Counted from the stretch's first letter, positions 38,895-47,383 are shown. The stretch is DNA of 64,000 nt from Bifidobacterium vansinderenii (GCF_002234915.1 NZ_NEWD01000004.1:62001-126000), one strand, 5' to 3'. The notes: a model not told the origin generated them from the sequence alone. Numbers and translations: made by a program.

Positions 38895-40490
38895 ATGAGT
38901 CGGGAAACGTTCGCCAAGCGGTTGAACTCCGCCATGTCTCTACGTCATATGAAACAGATCGACGTGGTACGCGCCGCACAAAAGCAAGGGCTGAAACTCG
39001 GTAAGAGCCACATCAGCCAATACGTCAGCGGCAAGACCGTTCCCCGAGTCGACACCCTACGATTCCTGGCCGCCACATTGAACGTCAATGATCAATGGCT
39101 CCACGGTGACGATGTCCCCATGGAGCGCACCGACTCATCCGACGTCACCGGACAAGCGGCACAATCATCAGTCTCAGATGAACCGACAGTGGCGAGTGCC
39201 GCATCCAGTGCTCCCACCCAGACTCTCCCTACGCTCCACACCACACCATCCACCACGATCCCGGAAGGACGACCCATGCGACGCTTCACTAAATCCACCA
39301 AACTCGACAATGTGCTCTATGACGTGCGAGGCCCGGTGGTCGACGAGGCGGCCCGAATGGAGGCCACCGGCACGCATGTGCTCAAGCTGAACATCGGCAA
39401 CCCCGCGCCGTTCGGATTCCGCACCCCGGACGAGGTGATCTACGACATGGCCCACCAGCTGCCGGACTGTGAAGGATACTCGGCATCCAAGGGCCTGTTC
39501 TCCGCGCGCAAGGCCATCATGCAGTACTCACAGCTGAAGAACCTGCCGAACGTGAGCATCGACGACATCTACACCGGCAACGGCGTCAGCGAGCTGATCA
39601 ACCTTTCGATGTCCGCGCTGCTCGACAATGGCGATGAAGTGCTCATCCCCAGCCCCGACTATCCGCTGTGGACCGCCTGCGTCAATCTGGCCGGCGGTAC
39701 CGCCGTGCACTACCTATGCGACGAGCAGTCCGAGTGGTATCCGGATATCGACGACATGCGTTCCAAGATCACGGACAAGACCAAGGCGATCGTCGTCATC
39801 AACCCGAACAACCCCACCGGCGCACTCTACCCGAAGGAAGTGCTCCAGCAGATCGTCGATCTCGCCCGCGAGCACCAGCTCATGATCTTCTCCGACGAGA
39901 TCTACGACCGTCTGGTCATGGACGGCCTGCAGCACACCTCCATCGCATCGCTGGCACCGGACCTGTTCTGCGTGACATTCTCCGGCCTGTCGAAATCCCA
40001 CATGATCGCCGGCTACCGCGTGGGCTGGATGGTGCTGAGCGGCAACAAGAACGTGGCGAAGGACTACATCGAGGGCATCAACATGCTCACGAACATGCGC
40101 ATCTGCTCGAACGTTCCCGCACAGTCGATCGTCCAGACCGCACTGGGCGGCCATCAGAGCGTCAACGACTACATCGTGCCCGGTGGTCGAATCTACGAGC
40201 AGCGCGAATACATCTACAATGCGCTGAACTCGATTCCCGGCGTGACTGCGGTCAAGCCGAAGGCGGCGTTCTACATCTTCCCGAAGCTCGATGTGAAGAA
40301 GTTCAACATCAGCGACGACGAGCAGTTCGCACTCGACCTGCTGCACGACGAGCGCATTCTGATTACCCGCGGCGGCGGCTTCAACTGGCACGAGCCGGAC
40401 CACTTCCGCATCGTCTACCTGCCCCGCATCGAGGTCCTCAAGGACGCCACTGCAAAGCTCACCGACTTCCTCAGCTACTACAGGCAGTAG
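38895..40490 (+). CDS. XRE-domain fusion to AlaA-type aminotransferase
   Basis: This 531-residue protein joins two parts. Residues about 5-75 are an XRE helix-turn-helix (FAKRLNSAMSLRHMKQIDVVRAA, then GKSHISQYVSGKTVPRVDTLRFLAATL). A Ser/Thr-rich linker runs to about 127. From 128 (MRRFTKSTKLDNV) it is a complete class I/II aminotransferase like AlaA: KLNIGNPAPFGF, NPNNPTGALY, SDEIYDRL, and SGLSKSHMIAGYRVGW with the PLP lysine. AlaA makes alanine from pyruvate and glutamate. ATG 38895 follows GAGGAG. A ribosome site precedes residue 128, so a shorter enzyme may also be made. The fusion suggests direct gene control by an enzyme, but this is inference. Confidence 0.92.
   Translation: MSRETFAKRLNSAMSLRHMKQIDVVRAAQKQGLKLGKSHISQYVSGKTVPRVDTLRFLAATLNVNDQWLHGDDVPMERTDSSDVTGQAAQSSVSDEPTVASAASSAPTQTLPTLHTTPSTTIPEGRPMRRFTKSTKLDNVLYDVRGPVVDEAARMEATGTHVLKLNIGNPAPFGFRTPDEVIYDMAHQLPDCEGYSASKGLFSARKAIMQYSQLKNLPNVSIDDIYTGNGVSELINLSMSALLDNGDEVLIPSPDYPLWTACVNLAGGTAVHYLCDEQSEWYPDIDDMRSKITDKTKAIVVINPNNPTGALYPKEVLQQIVDLAREHQLMIFSDEIYDRLVMDGLQHTSIASLAPDLFCVTFSGLSKSHMIAGYRVGWMVLSGNKNVAKDYIEGINMLTNMRICSNVPAQSIVQTALGGHQSVNDYIVPGGRIYEQREYIYNALNSIPGVTAVKPKAAFYIFPKLDVKKFNISDDEQFALDLLHDERILITRGGGFNWHEPDHFRIVYLPRIEVLKDATAKLTDFLSYYRQ
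39263..39278 (+). promoter_or_regulatory. Internal ribosome site and start in the XRE-aminotransferase gene
   Basis: GGAAGGA (39263-39269) lies six bases before an in-frame ATG (39276-39278), codon 128, exactly where ordinary AlaA proteins begin. Translation from here would give a 404-residue enzyme without the DNA-binding domain. Confidence 0.5.
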
Positions 40491-40506
40491 GAATGTGACG
40501 GTAAAT

Positions 40507-40550
40507 CGCATCGGCGAAGGTTCTGTCGTCACGTCGCTCTCGCCGATGCG
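40507..40550 (+). terminator. Terminator of the XRE-aminotransferase gene
   Basis: CGCATCGGCGA (40507-40517) and TCGCCGATGCG (40540-40550) pair perfectly over 11 bp, 16 bp after the stop, with a 22-base loop. There is no strong T-tract. Confidence 0.55.
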
Positions 40551-40555
40551 GAACG

Positions 40556-41218
40556 ATGCGAATCCCGGCAACATCGTCGTGTGTACAATGCCCTTGCGAT
40601 TGTCATATGAATGAACTGGCAGGGGGTTGTCATGCCGGCGGCATGGAGGCGATCTATCTGGCATTGATCGCCACGCTGGACATCGGCGACGACATCCTCA
40701 TCCCGGATCCCGGCTACGCGAACTACTTCGGACAGGTGCGCATGGTCCACGCAAACGTGGTGCCGGTCCCGTTGTCCGCAGCCAACGGGTTCCGTATGCG
40801 CGCGGCGGATGTCGAGGCGGCGATCACGCCCCGCACCAAGGTGCTGCTGCTCAATTCCCCGTCGAATCCCACCGGCGCGATCATCGATCCCGATGAACTT
40901 GCCGCCATCGCCGAAGTGGCAGTCAGTCATGATCTGTGGGTGATCAGCGATGAGGTGTACCGAGCATTCGTCTACGACGATGACGTCCGCTGCCTGTCCA
41001 TCGCGTCGATGCCGGGAATGAAGGAGCGAACCATTGTCGTGGATTCGTTCTCGAAGACGTTCGCCGTACGGCTGTTGCACGAGGGCAAGGTCGTGGTCAC
41101 TCCGGCATTGGGATTCGGCTCACGCGGCAGGGGATTCGTACGAATGTCGTACGTGGGCACGGCACAGGCCACCGCCGAGGGACTGCGCCGCATGCGCGCA
41201 TGGCTGGAAAGTCTGTGA
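40556..41218 (+). pseudogene. Remnant of a class I/II aminotransferase
   Basis: The frame encodes pieces of a PLP aminotransferase of the aspartate type: GGMEAIYLALIATLDIGDDILIPDPGYANYF, the substrate loop NSPSNPTGAII, ISDEVYRAFVYDD, and SFSKTFA with the PLP lysine. The first hundred or so residues are absent. After SKTFA the frame jumps straight to LLHEGKVVVTPALGFGSRGRGFVRMSYV from the C-terminus, so roughly a third of the protein is deleted. The order of motifs shows a former complete gene. It is unlikely to be active. It lies next to an intact fused aminotransferase but is of a different subfamily. Confidence 0.85.
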
Positions 41219-41246
41219 CGCCTCTGATGCTCCTATGGACGTCCGT

Positions 41247-41945
41247 CTATTCCCATGCCAGGCCGTCGGAATCGTGATCCATATCGGCCTTGTACCAAGC
41301 GACGGCGATCTGCAGACGGTCTCGGAGACCAAGCTTGTCCAGGATCCTGGTAATGGTCTTCTTCACCGAGTCGGGCTGGATCCCGAGACGTTCGGCAATC
41401 TCGGCATTGTTCAGACCATCGGCCACCAGTCCGGCAACGTCCAGCTCTCGAGGGGTCAATGACGAGAATGCGCCCTGCAATTCCGCCTGCCGCGTCGCGC
41501 GGCGGGTTGATCCCAGTCCCTGCGCAAGTACCTCCCGGGTCACCCGTGGAGTCAGGATGGCGTCCCCGGCGGCCACGGCGTGGATCGCCTTGCACAGGTC
41601 GTTGGCTCGCACGTCCTTGAGCAGAAATCCGCTGGCTCCGGCCGCGAGCCCGCCGAACGCGTAGGAATCCTGATCGTACGTGGTCAGAATGATGACCTTC
41701 ACGTCGGGATACCGTTTTGCAATCTCCGCCGTGGCATCAATGCCATCCATGGCCGGCATGCGCACATCCATCAGTGCCACGCGGGGGAGAGGCCTCTCTT
41801 CCCGATGCATGGCGTCAAGTTCGTTCAGCGCCTCCTGTCCGTCGCCGGCCTGCGCCACGACACGAATGGAGGGATCCGCACGCAGCATCATGGAGAATCC
41901 CAGTCGCGTGGGTCTCTGATCGTCGATCAGCATCACCGGAATCAT
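41247..41945 (-). CDS. NarL/LuxR-type response regulator
   Basis: This 232-residue cytoplasmic regulator has a receiver domain with the phospho-acceptor Asp in VALMDVRMPAMDGI (about residue 60), the TTYD and KDV signatures, and a C-terminal LuxR helix-turn-helix (SSLTPRELDVAGLVADGLNNAEIAERLGI...VKKTITRILDKLGL, about 162-210). ATG 41945 overlaps the stop of the histidine kinase gene (ATGA), so they are cognate partners. The upstream ABC transporter is the probable target. Phosphorylation and DNA-binding residues look intact. Confidence 0.92.
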   Translation of the reverse strand: MIPVMLIDDQRPTRLGFSMMLRADPSIRVVAQAGDGQEALNELDAMHREERPLPRVALMDVRMPAMDGIDATAEIAKRYPDVKVIILTTYDQDSYAFGGLAAGASGFLLKDVRANDLCKAIHAVAAGDAILTPRVTREVLAQGLGSTRRATRQAELQGAFSSLTPRELDVAGLVADGLNNAEIAERLGIQPDSVKKTITRILDKLGLRDRLQIAVAWYKADMDHDSDGLAWE

Positions 41946-43252
41946 CGTCCATCCTCCCTATGATTCGCCGCATCGTCCGTAGCGTCTCCCGTGCCGGCGG
42001 GCAGATGCGCGGCGAGCACCCACCCGTCGCCGGACTCCGCAGGACCAGCTGTGAAGACCCCGCCCACTGCCTCGACACGTGCACGGAGACGTGCAAGGCC
42101 ACTTCCCGAACCGTCAGCTCCGGAATGTTCGCCATCAGGCTCTCCGTGTCCGTCATTGCGCACCATGATATCCATCGAACCATCCTGATGGTGGTCCCAT
42201 GACACGATGATGCGCGTGAGGCATTCCCCTCCGTGACGCAGGGCGTTCGTCACCGCCTCCCGGCTGATGCGGAAGCACAGATCCGCCTGATCGGGGTCCG
42301 TCGACCGTGCTCCGGTCTCGGTCAACGCCGTGGCGATTCCAACGGCACGCGCGTGATCGAGCACGGGACGGATGTCGTTCCATGACGGGTGTTCGATCGC
42401 TGCGGCCTCCCCGGATTCGACGGATGAAATTCCAGCCGGATCCGCCAGTCGGTCCAGTGCGCGTACGGCGTGCCGAGTCTGGCTCAATGCCTCGCGGGCG
42501 AGCACATCAACCGATTCGATCGCCTCGCGGAGATCGCCATCGTCGGAATCCTCCAACGCCACATGCAGTCCTTCGGTCAGCGCGATGATCGACGTGAGAT
42601 TATGTCCCACACTGTCGTGCAGTTCCGCCGCGATGTCGGAGCGGCGACGTTCCAGATCACGCTGTCGCTGGAGCTCGGTCGCATAGGCGTGCTCTCTGGC
42701 GATCGCCGCCATTCCGTTGCGTTTCTGACGAGCCGTGTATGACCATAGTCCCAGGATGACAACCAGTGCCACGATCAAGATCATTGGCAGCAGCGCGGCG
42801 ATCCCAACGCCGGCATCATTCCATTCGACTGCCGAACCCATGAGCATGGCGGCGATCGTCACGATAATGCCGCCGATCATACGGGAGATATCCGTGATCG
42901 CCACGCAGACGTACAGTGCGAAGAACATCGGCAGCATCACATATGGACGAATACCCGCCATCATTCCCGCCACCGCGACCATGCAGGTGACGCACAGCGA
43001 GATGAAGGGGACATGCCGGCGGAACACGAGCGCGATCACCGAGACAAGGCACAGCGCGATCAGCACGGCTGCGCCCCATTCGTGACGGACGAGCCGCCAT
43101 GCCACAGGGTCGGCCTCCTGCCCGACGAATACCAGACGAGTGATCATCATCACGTCGTAGCACAGGCATGCCGCCGGCACGATCATTCCTGCGGCAGCAC
43201 TGCGCCTCCAAAAATCTGCCAGATGCGATACGGCTGGGATTATGCTCTTCAC
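41942..43252 (-). CDS. Sensor histidine kinase (NarX/DesK type)
   Basis: This 436-residue membrane kinase has an N-terminal set of about six hydrophobic segments (about 20-180) and little extracellular domain. It then carries a HisKA_3 dimerisation domain with the phospho-accepting histidine in AAELHDSVGHNLTSIIALTEGL (about 225-246). The HATPase_c domain has the N box ISREAVTNALRHGG and G box GSGLARLRARVEAVGG. Sensors with a membrane-only input often respond to antimicrobial peptides or membrane stress. GTG 43252 follows AGGAGGGAC at good spacing; the longer frame to 43321 is a leader. It partners the response regulator at 41247-41945. Confidence 0.9.
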   Translation of the reverse strand: MKSIIPAVSHLADFWRRSAAAGMIVPAACLCYDVMMITRLVFVGQEADPVAWRLVRHEWGAAVLIALCLVSVIALVFRRHVPFISLCVTCMVAVAGMMAGIRPYVMLPMFFALYVCVAITDISRMIGGIIVTIAAMLMGSAVEWNDAGVGIAALLPMILIVALVVILGLWSYTARQKRNGMAAIAREHAYATELQRQRDLERRRSDIAAELHDSVGHNLTSIIALTEGLHVALEDSDDGDLREAIESVDVLAREALSQTRHAVRALDRLADPAGISSVESGEAAAIEHPSWNDIRPVLDHARAVGIATALTETGARSTDPDQADLCFRISREAVTNALRHGGECLTRIIVSWDHHQDGSMDIMVRNDGHGEPDGEHSGADGSGSGLARLRARVEAVGGVFTAGPAESGDGWVLAAHLPAGTGDATDDAANHREDGR

Positions 43253-43336
43253 GTCCCTCCTTCTTGAATCGTCGTGTCCCACACAGTAGCGTACCGCCTG
43301 CGTTCGGCGGACAAGGCTCATATCGGCGACGTCCGC

Positions 43337-43359
43337 AGAGCGTAGGGGGCGTACGCTCT
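43337..43359 (-). terminator. Hairpin between the ABC genes and the two-component genes
   Basis: AGAGCGTA (43337-43344) and TACGCTCT (43352-43359) pair over 8 bp immediately after the permease stop. No T-tract follows; it may reduce or process read-through into the kinase gene. Confidence 0.4.
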
Positions 43360-44171
43360 TATATGGCGCGCCGAGCCAGTCGGCGAAAGACCACGGCGCC
43401 GATAAGAATCCAGGTGCCGGAGGCAGCCGTGGACACGATCATCGATCCAGGGTCCGCAATGCCGGCAAGGTCTCGGACAGCGGACGCACTGGTGATCAGG
43501 GCAAGCGGATACAGCTGGGCGATGGCCGGGGCTGCCAGACTCAGGACGCAGCCGCCAATGGTCAGAATCATCATTACGCTCATCGTTCCGGCAAACGATT
43601 CGGTCTTCACGCTCACGACCTGGGTCATGGTCACGATCGCCCACACCGACAAGGTCAGTGGAATACTACGTAGCAGGAACGGCCCCGACTGCGCAAGGTC
43701 AAAGCCCATAACGAACCGTCCGACGAGGATGAACTCGACTTCGAACACGAGCACCGTAAGGAACGAGACCATGCATCCATGCAGCATCTTGCCGGCAACA
43801 GCCACGTCCACAGTGCCGACGGCGTTGAGTCGCTGCCAGTTGCGGCCGTGATGCTCATTGGATTCAATCTGCGCGGCGAACGCGGCCACCAGCATCGGCA
43901 TGAACACCATGGATGGCAGGAGGATCGCCTGTCCCCAGATCGCTGTCCATGTCACGTTCTGTCTGACGAACTCATCCTGATAGTCAGCGTATTGGCTCCA
44001 CCCGTTGAACATGCCTATCGCATCGAACAGAGCGGTCGTAATCCAATACCACAGATTGCCGGCCTTGCGCATCTCCCATCGGAATGCGGCCGCCAACGAA
44101 GTCCGGTGACGCAGCATTATATGATTTCCGGATATCATGCGATTCGAATCGGTTACGGTTACACGCGTCAT
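43359..44171 (-). CDS. ABC-2 type permease, lantibiotic-immunity-like (second)
   Basis: This 270-residue membrane protein has six predicted helices, beginning with LWYWITTALFDAIGMFNGW and SMVFMPMLVAAFAAQIESNEHHGRNWQRL, a motif of the MutG/LanE type of ABC permeases. The loop ESNEHHGRNWQRLNAVGTVD is characteristic for the family. ATG 44171 follows GAAGGAG and overlaps the stop of the first permease (ATGA). With the preceding permease and the ATPase it forms an exporter that probably removes an antimicrobial peptide. The specificity is not readable from sequence. Confidence 0.85.
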   Translation of the reverse strand: MTRVTVTDSNRMISGNHIMLRHRTSLAAAFRWEMRKAGNLWYWITTALFDAIGMFNGWSQYADYQDEFVRQNVTWTAIWGQAILLPSMVFMPMLVAAFAAQIESNEHHGRNWQRLNAVGTVDVAVAGKMLHGCMVSFLTVLVFEVEFILVGRFVMGFDLAQSGPFLLRSIPLTLSVWAIVTMTQVVSVKTESFAGTMSVMMILTIGGCVLSLAAPAIAQLYPLALITSASAVRDLAGIADPGSMIVSTAASGTWILIGAVVFRRLARRAI

Positions 44172-45007
44172 CGGTTCGACTCCTTCATCCTGACAACCAC
44201 CACCGAAATCAGCGTCCATCCAAGGGCCGCAAGCAGCGCGGCGACCACGAGCATCCATGGACGGTCAGCAAGCAGCATCGTTGCGCCACCGTCCGAGCCT
44301 ATGGATCTGACGAACGGATCTGCGGCTGAGCTCAGTCCGGCCGGGAACGCCCAGCCCAGATAGGGGAGGTTCACCGCCTCCAGTCCGGAGGCCAGTATGC
44401 CGGCGATCACCCCCAATCCCAGACCGACGGCCTGCCGGTCGATCACCATCGAGAGCATCAGGTGAACCGCAGCCGTTGCCAGCGCAGACAGAAATCCGAT
44501 CAGAGACGGCGCCCACAATAATTCAACGAGTGAACTATCCATGGTAAAGCCAAGGCCGTTGGCCGCCAGCGGTACCCACAGCAACGGGATGAGAAAACAG
44601 AGACCCACGGCCGTGCCGGAGACGATGAGCTTGCCAACGAAGCGCGCCGCATCGGACTGGCCGAACGACAGCCACTTCAGATTCATGCGTTCCATAGTCT
44701 CCAATACGGCGATACGACTGGTCAGCAATGCGGCAAGAATCGGCGCCAGGAGACTGACGATCTGGTAGATCTCGCCGTCGGCCAGCACGATCGACCGCAG
44801 GGCAGGATTCGGATTGCCGGCTCGCTTCATAAGCGCCATCCCCACCCATGCCGACACCAGCGCGATCATGCCGAACCACATCCACCAGAAGGACGATCCC
44901 CGCACCTTCAATAACTCCAGACGTGCCAGCGTGAAGGGATCATTGCCTTTCGTGCGCGGTCGCCGTGTGCGATTCGGAGCAGTGACGGCAGAGAACACGC
45001 CGTTCAT
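44168..45007 (-). CDS. ABC-2 type permease, lantibiotic-immunity-like (first)
   Basis: This 279-residue membrane protein has about six helices; the second half contains VHLMLSMVIDRQAVGLGLGVIAGIL and WMLVVAALLAALGWTLISVVVV. A conserved cytoplasmic loop, ETMERMNLKWLSFGQSDAARFVGKLIV, follows the second helix. It is a MutE/MutG-type permease that pairs with the one encoded next, giving an asymmetric exporter. The start overlaps the stop of the ATPase gene (ATGA). Function as drug or peptide exporter is inferred from family. Confidence 0.85.
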   Translation of the reverse strand: MNGVFSAVTAPNRTRRPRTKGNDPFTLARLELLKVRGSSFWWMWFGMIALVSAWVGMALMKRAGNPNPALRSIVLADGEIYQIVSLLAPILAALLTSRIAVLETMERMNLKWLSFGQSDAARFVGKLIVSGTAVGLCFLIPLLWVPLAANGLGFTMDSSLVELLWAPSLIGFLSALATAAVHLMLSMVIDRQAVGLGLGVIAGILASGLEAVNLPYLGWAFPAGLSSAADPFVRSIGSDGGATMLLADRPWMLVVAALLAALGWTLISVVVVRMKESNR

Positions 45008-46023
45008 CGCACACCTCCGTCCTTCGAGGAAAACGCTTTGCGCCGTGTCGATGGCTTGGATTGCCGATCCTCGTGATACTGCGGGCCTTCAATGAGTTCA
45101 AGGAACGCCTGTTCCAGGGTCTTGCGTTCCGAAGCGACCCGGTAGATCAGAATATTCCGTTCAACGAGTCGCGCGATGATCCCACCCACACGGTCATCGG
45201 GCAATTCCGGGAGACGTAGTACGGCACCGTTTGCATCTGACACCAACTGTGGATCGATGTTGTTCGCAGCCAGTATTGCCGCCGCCCGTCTTGCATCCGA
45301 AACGCGCAGATCGATATGCCCCTCTTCTCGCAACGCGTCAAGCGATCCCTGGTACAGCAGATGCCCGGACGCGATAATGCCTACGACCGACGCCATCTTT
45401 TCGATCTCGGACAGAATGTGCGAACTGATAATCACCGCGATGCCCCGCTGCCGGCTGAGACCCATGATCATCTCGCGCACCTCGACCACGGCCTCGGCGT
45501 CCAGACCGTTCGTCGGCTCGTCCAGCAACAGCAGCTCGGGATCGGAGATCAGGGCCATCGCAATGCCGAGACGTTGCTTCATGCCCAGCGAATAGTCCTT
45601 CGCCTTCTTGTCCTCATGACCGGCAAGGCCAACCTGCTTCAAAATCGACGGGGCGACGGACCGTGGCAGGTTCAGGTAGTCGGCCACCATACGGCAGTTA
45701 TCCAGGCCCGACAGTCCCGGATAGAAGCTTGGGCCTTCGATCATGGATCCGACCAAACCGGGCTGAATCCGGTGATGCCCTCCGAGTTTCCGACCCAGCA
45801 TCCACATATCGCCGGATGTGGGGGAGACGAGTCCCAGCAGCAGTTTCATTGTGGTGGATTTGCCGGCACCATTTGGTCCGAGCAGCCCGTAGACGCCGCC
45901 CGCCGGTACGTTGAGATTCAGCCCGTTCACTGCCGTAAAGTCTCCGTATCGCTTGACCAATCCTCGGGTGGTCACCGCATCCATTGCGGGATTGCCCGAA
46001 CGGGCCGTGTACCGCATGCTCAT
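45004..46023 (-). CDS. ABC transporter ATP-binding protein, BcrA/LanF type
   Basis: This 339-residue ATPase drives the two permeases encoded after it. It has Walker A GPNGAGKST (about 47-55), the signature in DYSLGMKQRLGIAMAL (about 146-161), Walker B LLLLDEPTNGLD (about 170) and the H-loop in SSHILSEIEKMA. The C-terminal extension (about 240-339) is the variable region of bacitracin/lantibiotic ATPases. The noncanonical SLGMKQR signature is normal for this branch. ATG 46023 follows AAGGAG, which sits in one arm of an inverted repeat. Possible role: resistance to lantibiotic or bacitracin-like peptides. Confidence 0.9.
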   Translation of the reverse strand: MSMRYTARSGNPAMDAVTTRGLVKRYGDFTAVNGLNLNVPAGGVYGLLGPNGAGKSTTMKLLLGLVSPTSGDMWMLGRKLGGHHRIQPGLVGSMIEGPSFYPGLSGLDNCRMVADYLNLPRSVAPSILKQVGLAGHEDKKAKDYSLGMKQRLGIAMALISDPELLLLDEPTNGLDAEAVVEVREMIMGLSRQRGIAVIISSHILSEIEKMASVVGIIASGHLLYQGSLDALREEGHIDLRVSDARRAAAILAANNIDPQLVSDANGAVLRLPELPDDRVGGIIARLVERNILIYRVASERKTLEQAFLELIEGPQYHEDRQSKPSTRRKAFSSKDGGVR

Positions 46024-46031
46024 GTCACGCT

Positions 46032-46063
46032 CCTTGAATCATTGATGGTTCGTTGATTCAAGG
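46032..46063 (-). promoter_or_regulatory. Inverted repeat overlapping the ABC ATPase ribosome site
   Basis: CCTTGAATCA (46032-46041) and TGATTCAAGG (46054-46063) are perfect 10-bp inverted arms with a 12-base centre. In the mRNA they form a hairpin that includes most of the AAGGAG ribosome site of the ATPase gene. It may be a translation-level switch, or a dimer-binding operator for the response regulator. Confidence 0.5.
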
Positions 46064-46138
46064 CAACCTCATATCGGTGTCCCCGCGCTACGTCATTCGT
46101 CGAATTCACCCCTTACGGGTATGTACGAATACCGTTGT

Positions 46139-46156
46139 TGTCCACCAAAGTGGACA
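46139..46156 (-). other. Small hairpin after the transaldolase terminator
   Basis: TGTCCAC and GTGGACA (46139-46145 and 46150-46156) pair over 7 bp with loop CAAA. It sits just downstream of the main transaldolase terminator. Confidence 0.35.
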
Positions 46157-46161
46157 TGCAA

Positions 46162-46193
46162 AAGGGCTCCGATCCGGTTGGATCGGAGCCCTT
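46162..46193 (-). terminator. Rho-independent terminator of transaldolase
   Basis: AAGGGCTCCGATCC (46162-46175) and GGATCGGAGCCCTT (46180-46193) form a perfect 14-bp stem with a four-base loop. On the minus strand TTTT follows. It lies 61 bp after the tal stop. Confidence 0.85.
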
Positions 46194-46201
46194 GGTCCAT
46201 T

Positions 46202-46243
46202 GTCATGCGACTCGTGCTAGATGCACTAGACGAATCGCATGAC
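46202..46243 (-). other. Stem-loop directly after transaldolase
   Basis: GTCATGCGACTCGT (46202-46215) and ACGAATCGCATGAC (46230-46243) pair over 14 bp with one mismatch and an inner CTAG...CTAG pair. Lying between the tal stop and the main terminator, it could protect the 3' end of the message. Confidence 0.5.
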
Positions 46244-46254
46244 GGTTAGGAGTC

Positions 46255-47358
46255 TCAGCCGTTGACGCGGTCGATACCGGCCTGCACGTCGGCGAGCACG
46301 GAGTCCCAGGACTTGATGAAGGCGGCGACACCGTCGGCCTCGAGCTTGTCGGTGACGGCCTTGAAGTCGATGCCCAGGTCGGCGAGCTTGGCCATGACGG
46401 CGTGGCTCTCCTCGTAGGTGCCCGGGATGGTCGGGGCGCCGTTGCCGTGGTCGGCGAGGGCGTTCAGGGTCTTCTCCGGCATGGTGTTCACGATGTGCGG
46501 GGCGACGAGCTCGTCCACGTACACGCAATCGGAGTAGGCCGGGTTCTTGGTGCCGGTGGAGGCCCACAGCGGACGCTGCTTCTTGGCGCCCTTGGCCTCG
46601 AGAGCGGCCCAGCGCGGATCCTCGGCGAACTTCTTCTCGAACAGCTCGTAAGCGAGACGGGCGTTGGCGATAGCAGCCTTGCCTTCGAGGGCCTTGGCCT
46701 CATCGGTGCCGATCTCCTCGAGCTTCTTGTCCACGGCGGTATCCACGCGGGAGACGAAGAAGGAGGCCACGGAGCCGATGTGCTCCAGCGGGTGGCCGTT
46801 GGCATCAGCCTGGGCGATGCCCTCGATGAAGGCGTCGATGACCTGCTCGTAGCGCTCGAGCGAGAAGATCAGGGTGACGTTCACGGAGATGCCCTTGGCC
46901 AGGGTGGCGGTGATGGCCGGCAGACCTTCCAGGGTGGCCGGGATCTTGATCATCGCGTTCGGACGGTTGACCTTCTCCCACAGCTCCACAGCCTGCTTCT
47001 CGGTGGCTTCGGTTTCGTGGGCGAGGCGGGGATCCACCTCGATGGAGACGCGGCCGTCGACGAAGTCGGTCTTCTCGGCGATCTCGCGGAAGATGTCGGT
47101 GGCGTTGCGCACATCGGTGGTGGTGAGCTCGCGAATGGCGGTCTCAACATCGACCTTGCCGAGCTCCTTGAGCTGGGCGTCGTACGGGCCGACCTGGCTC
47201 AGGGCCTTCTGGAAGATGGAGGGGTTGGTGGTCACACCGACGACGTTCTTGTCGGCGATGAGCTCCTGCAGGTTGCCGGACTCAATGCGGGTGCGGGACA
47301 GATCGTCCAGCCAGATGGAAACGCCGGAATCGGACGTACGCTGAGTTGCAGCAGTCAT
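46255..47358 (-). CDS. tal: Transaldolase
   Basis: Tal moves a three-carbon unit between sugar phosphates and, with transketolase, recycles pentoses for the bifid shunt. The 367-residue enzyme is the longer actinobacterial form. It has VVGVTTNPSIFQKAL (about 39-53), the Schiff-base lysine in NAMIKIPATLEG (about 136), NVTLIFSLERYE, VASFFVSRVDTAVD and WASTGTKNP. ATG 47358 follows AAGGAG. It is encoded just downstream of tkt with a hairpin between. Motifs are intact and codons highly optimised. Confidence 0.97.
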   Translation of the reverse strand: MTAATQRTSDSGVSIWLDDLSRTRIESGNLQELIADKNVVGVTTNPSIFQKALSQVGPYDAQLKELGKVDVETAIRELTTTDVRNATDIFREIAEKTDFVDGRVSIEVDPRLAHETEATEKQAVELWEKVNRPNAMIKIPATLEGLPAITATLAKGISVNVTLIFSLERYEQVIDAFIEGIAQADANGHPLEHIGSVASFFVSRVDTAVDKKLEEIGTDEAKALEGKAAIANARLAYELFEKKFAEDPRWAALEAKGAKKQRPLWASTGTKNPAYSDCVYVDELVAPHIVNTMPEKTLNALADHGNGAPTIPGTYEESHAVMAKLADLGIDFKAVTDKLEADGVAAFIKSWDSVLADVQAGIDRVNG

Positions 47359-47383
47359 AGTGTTTTTCTCCTTGTTTATTTCA

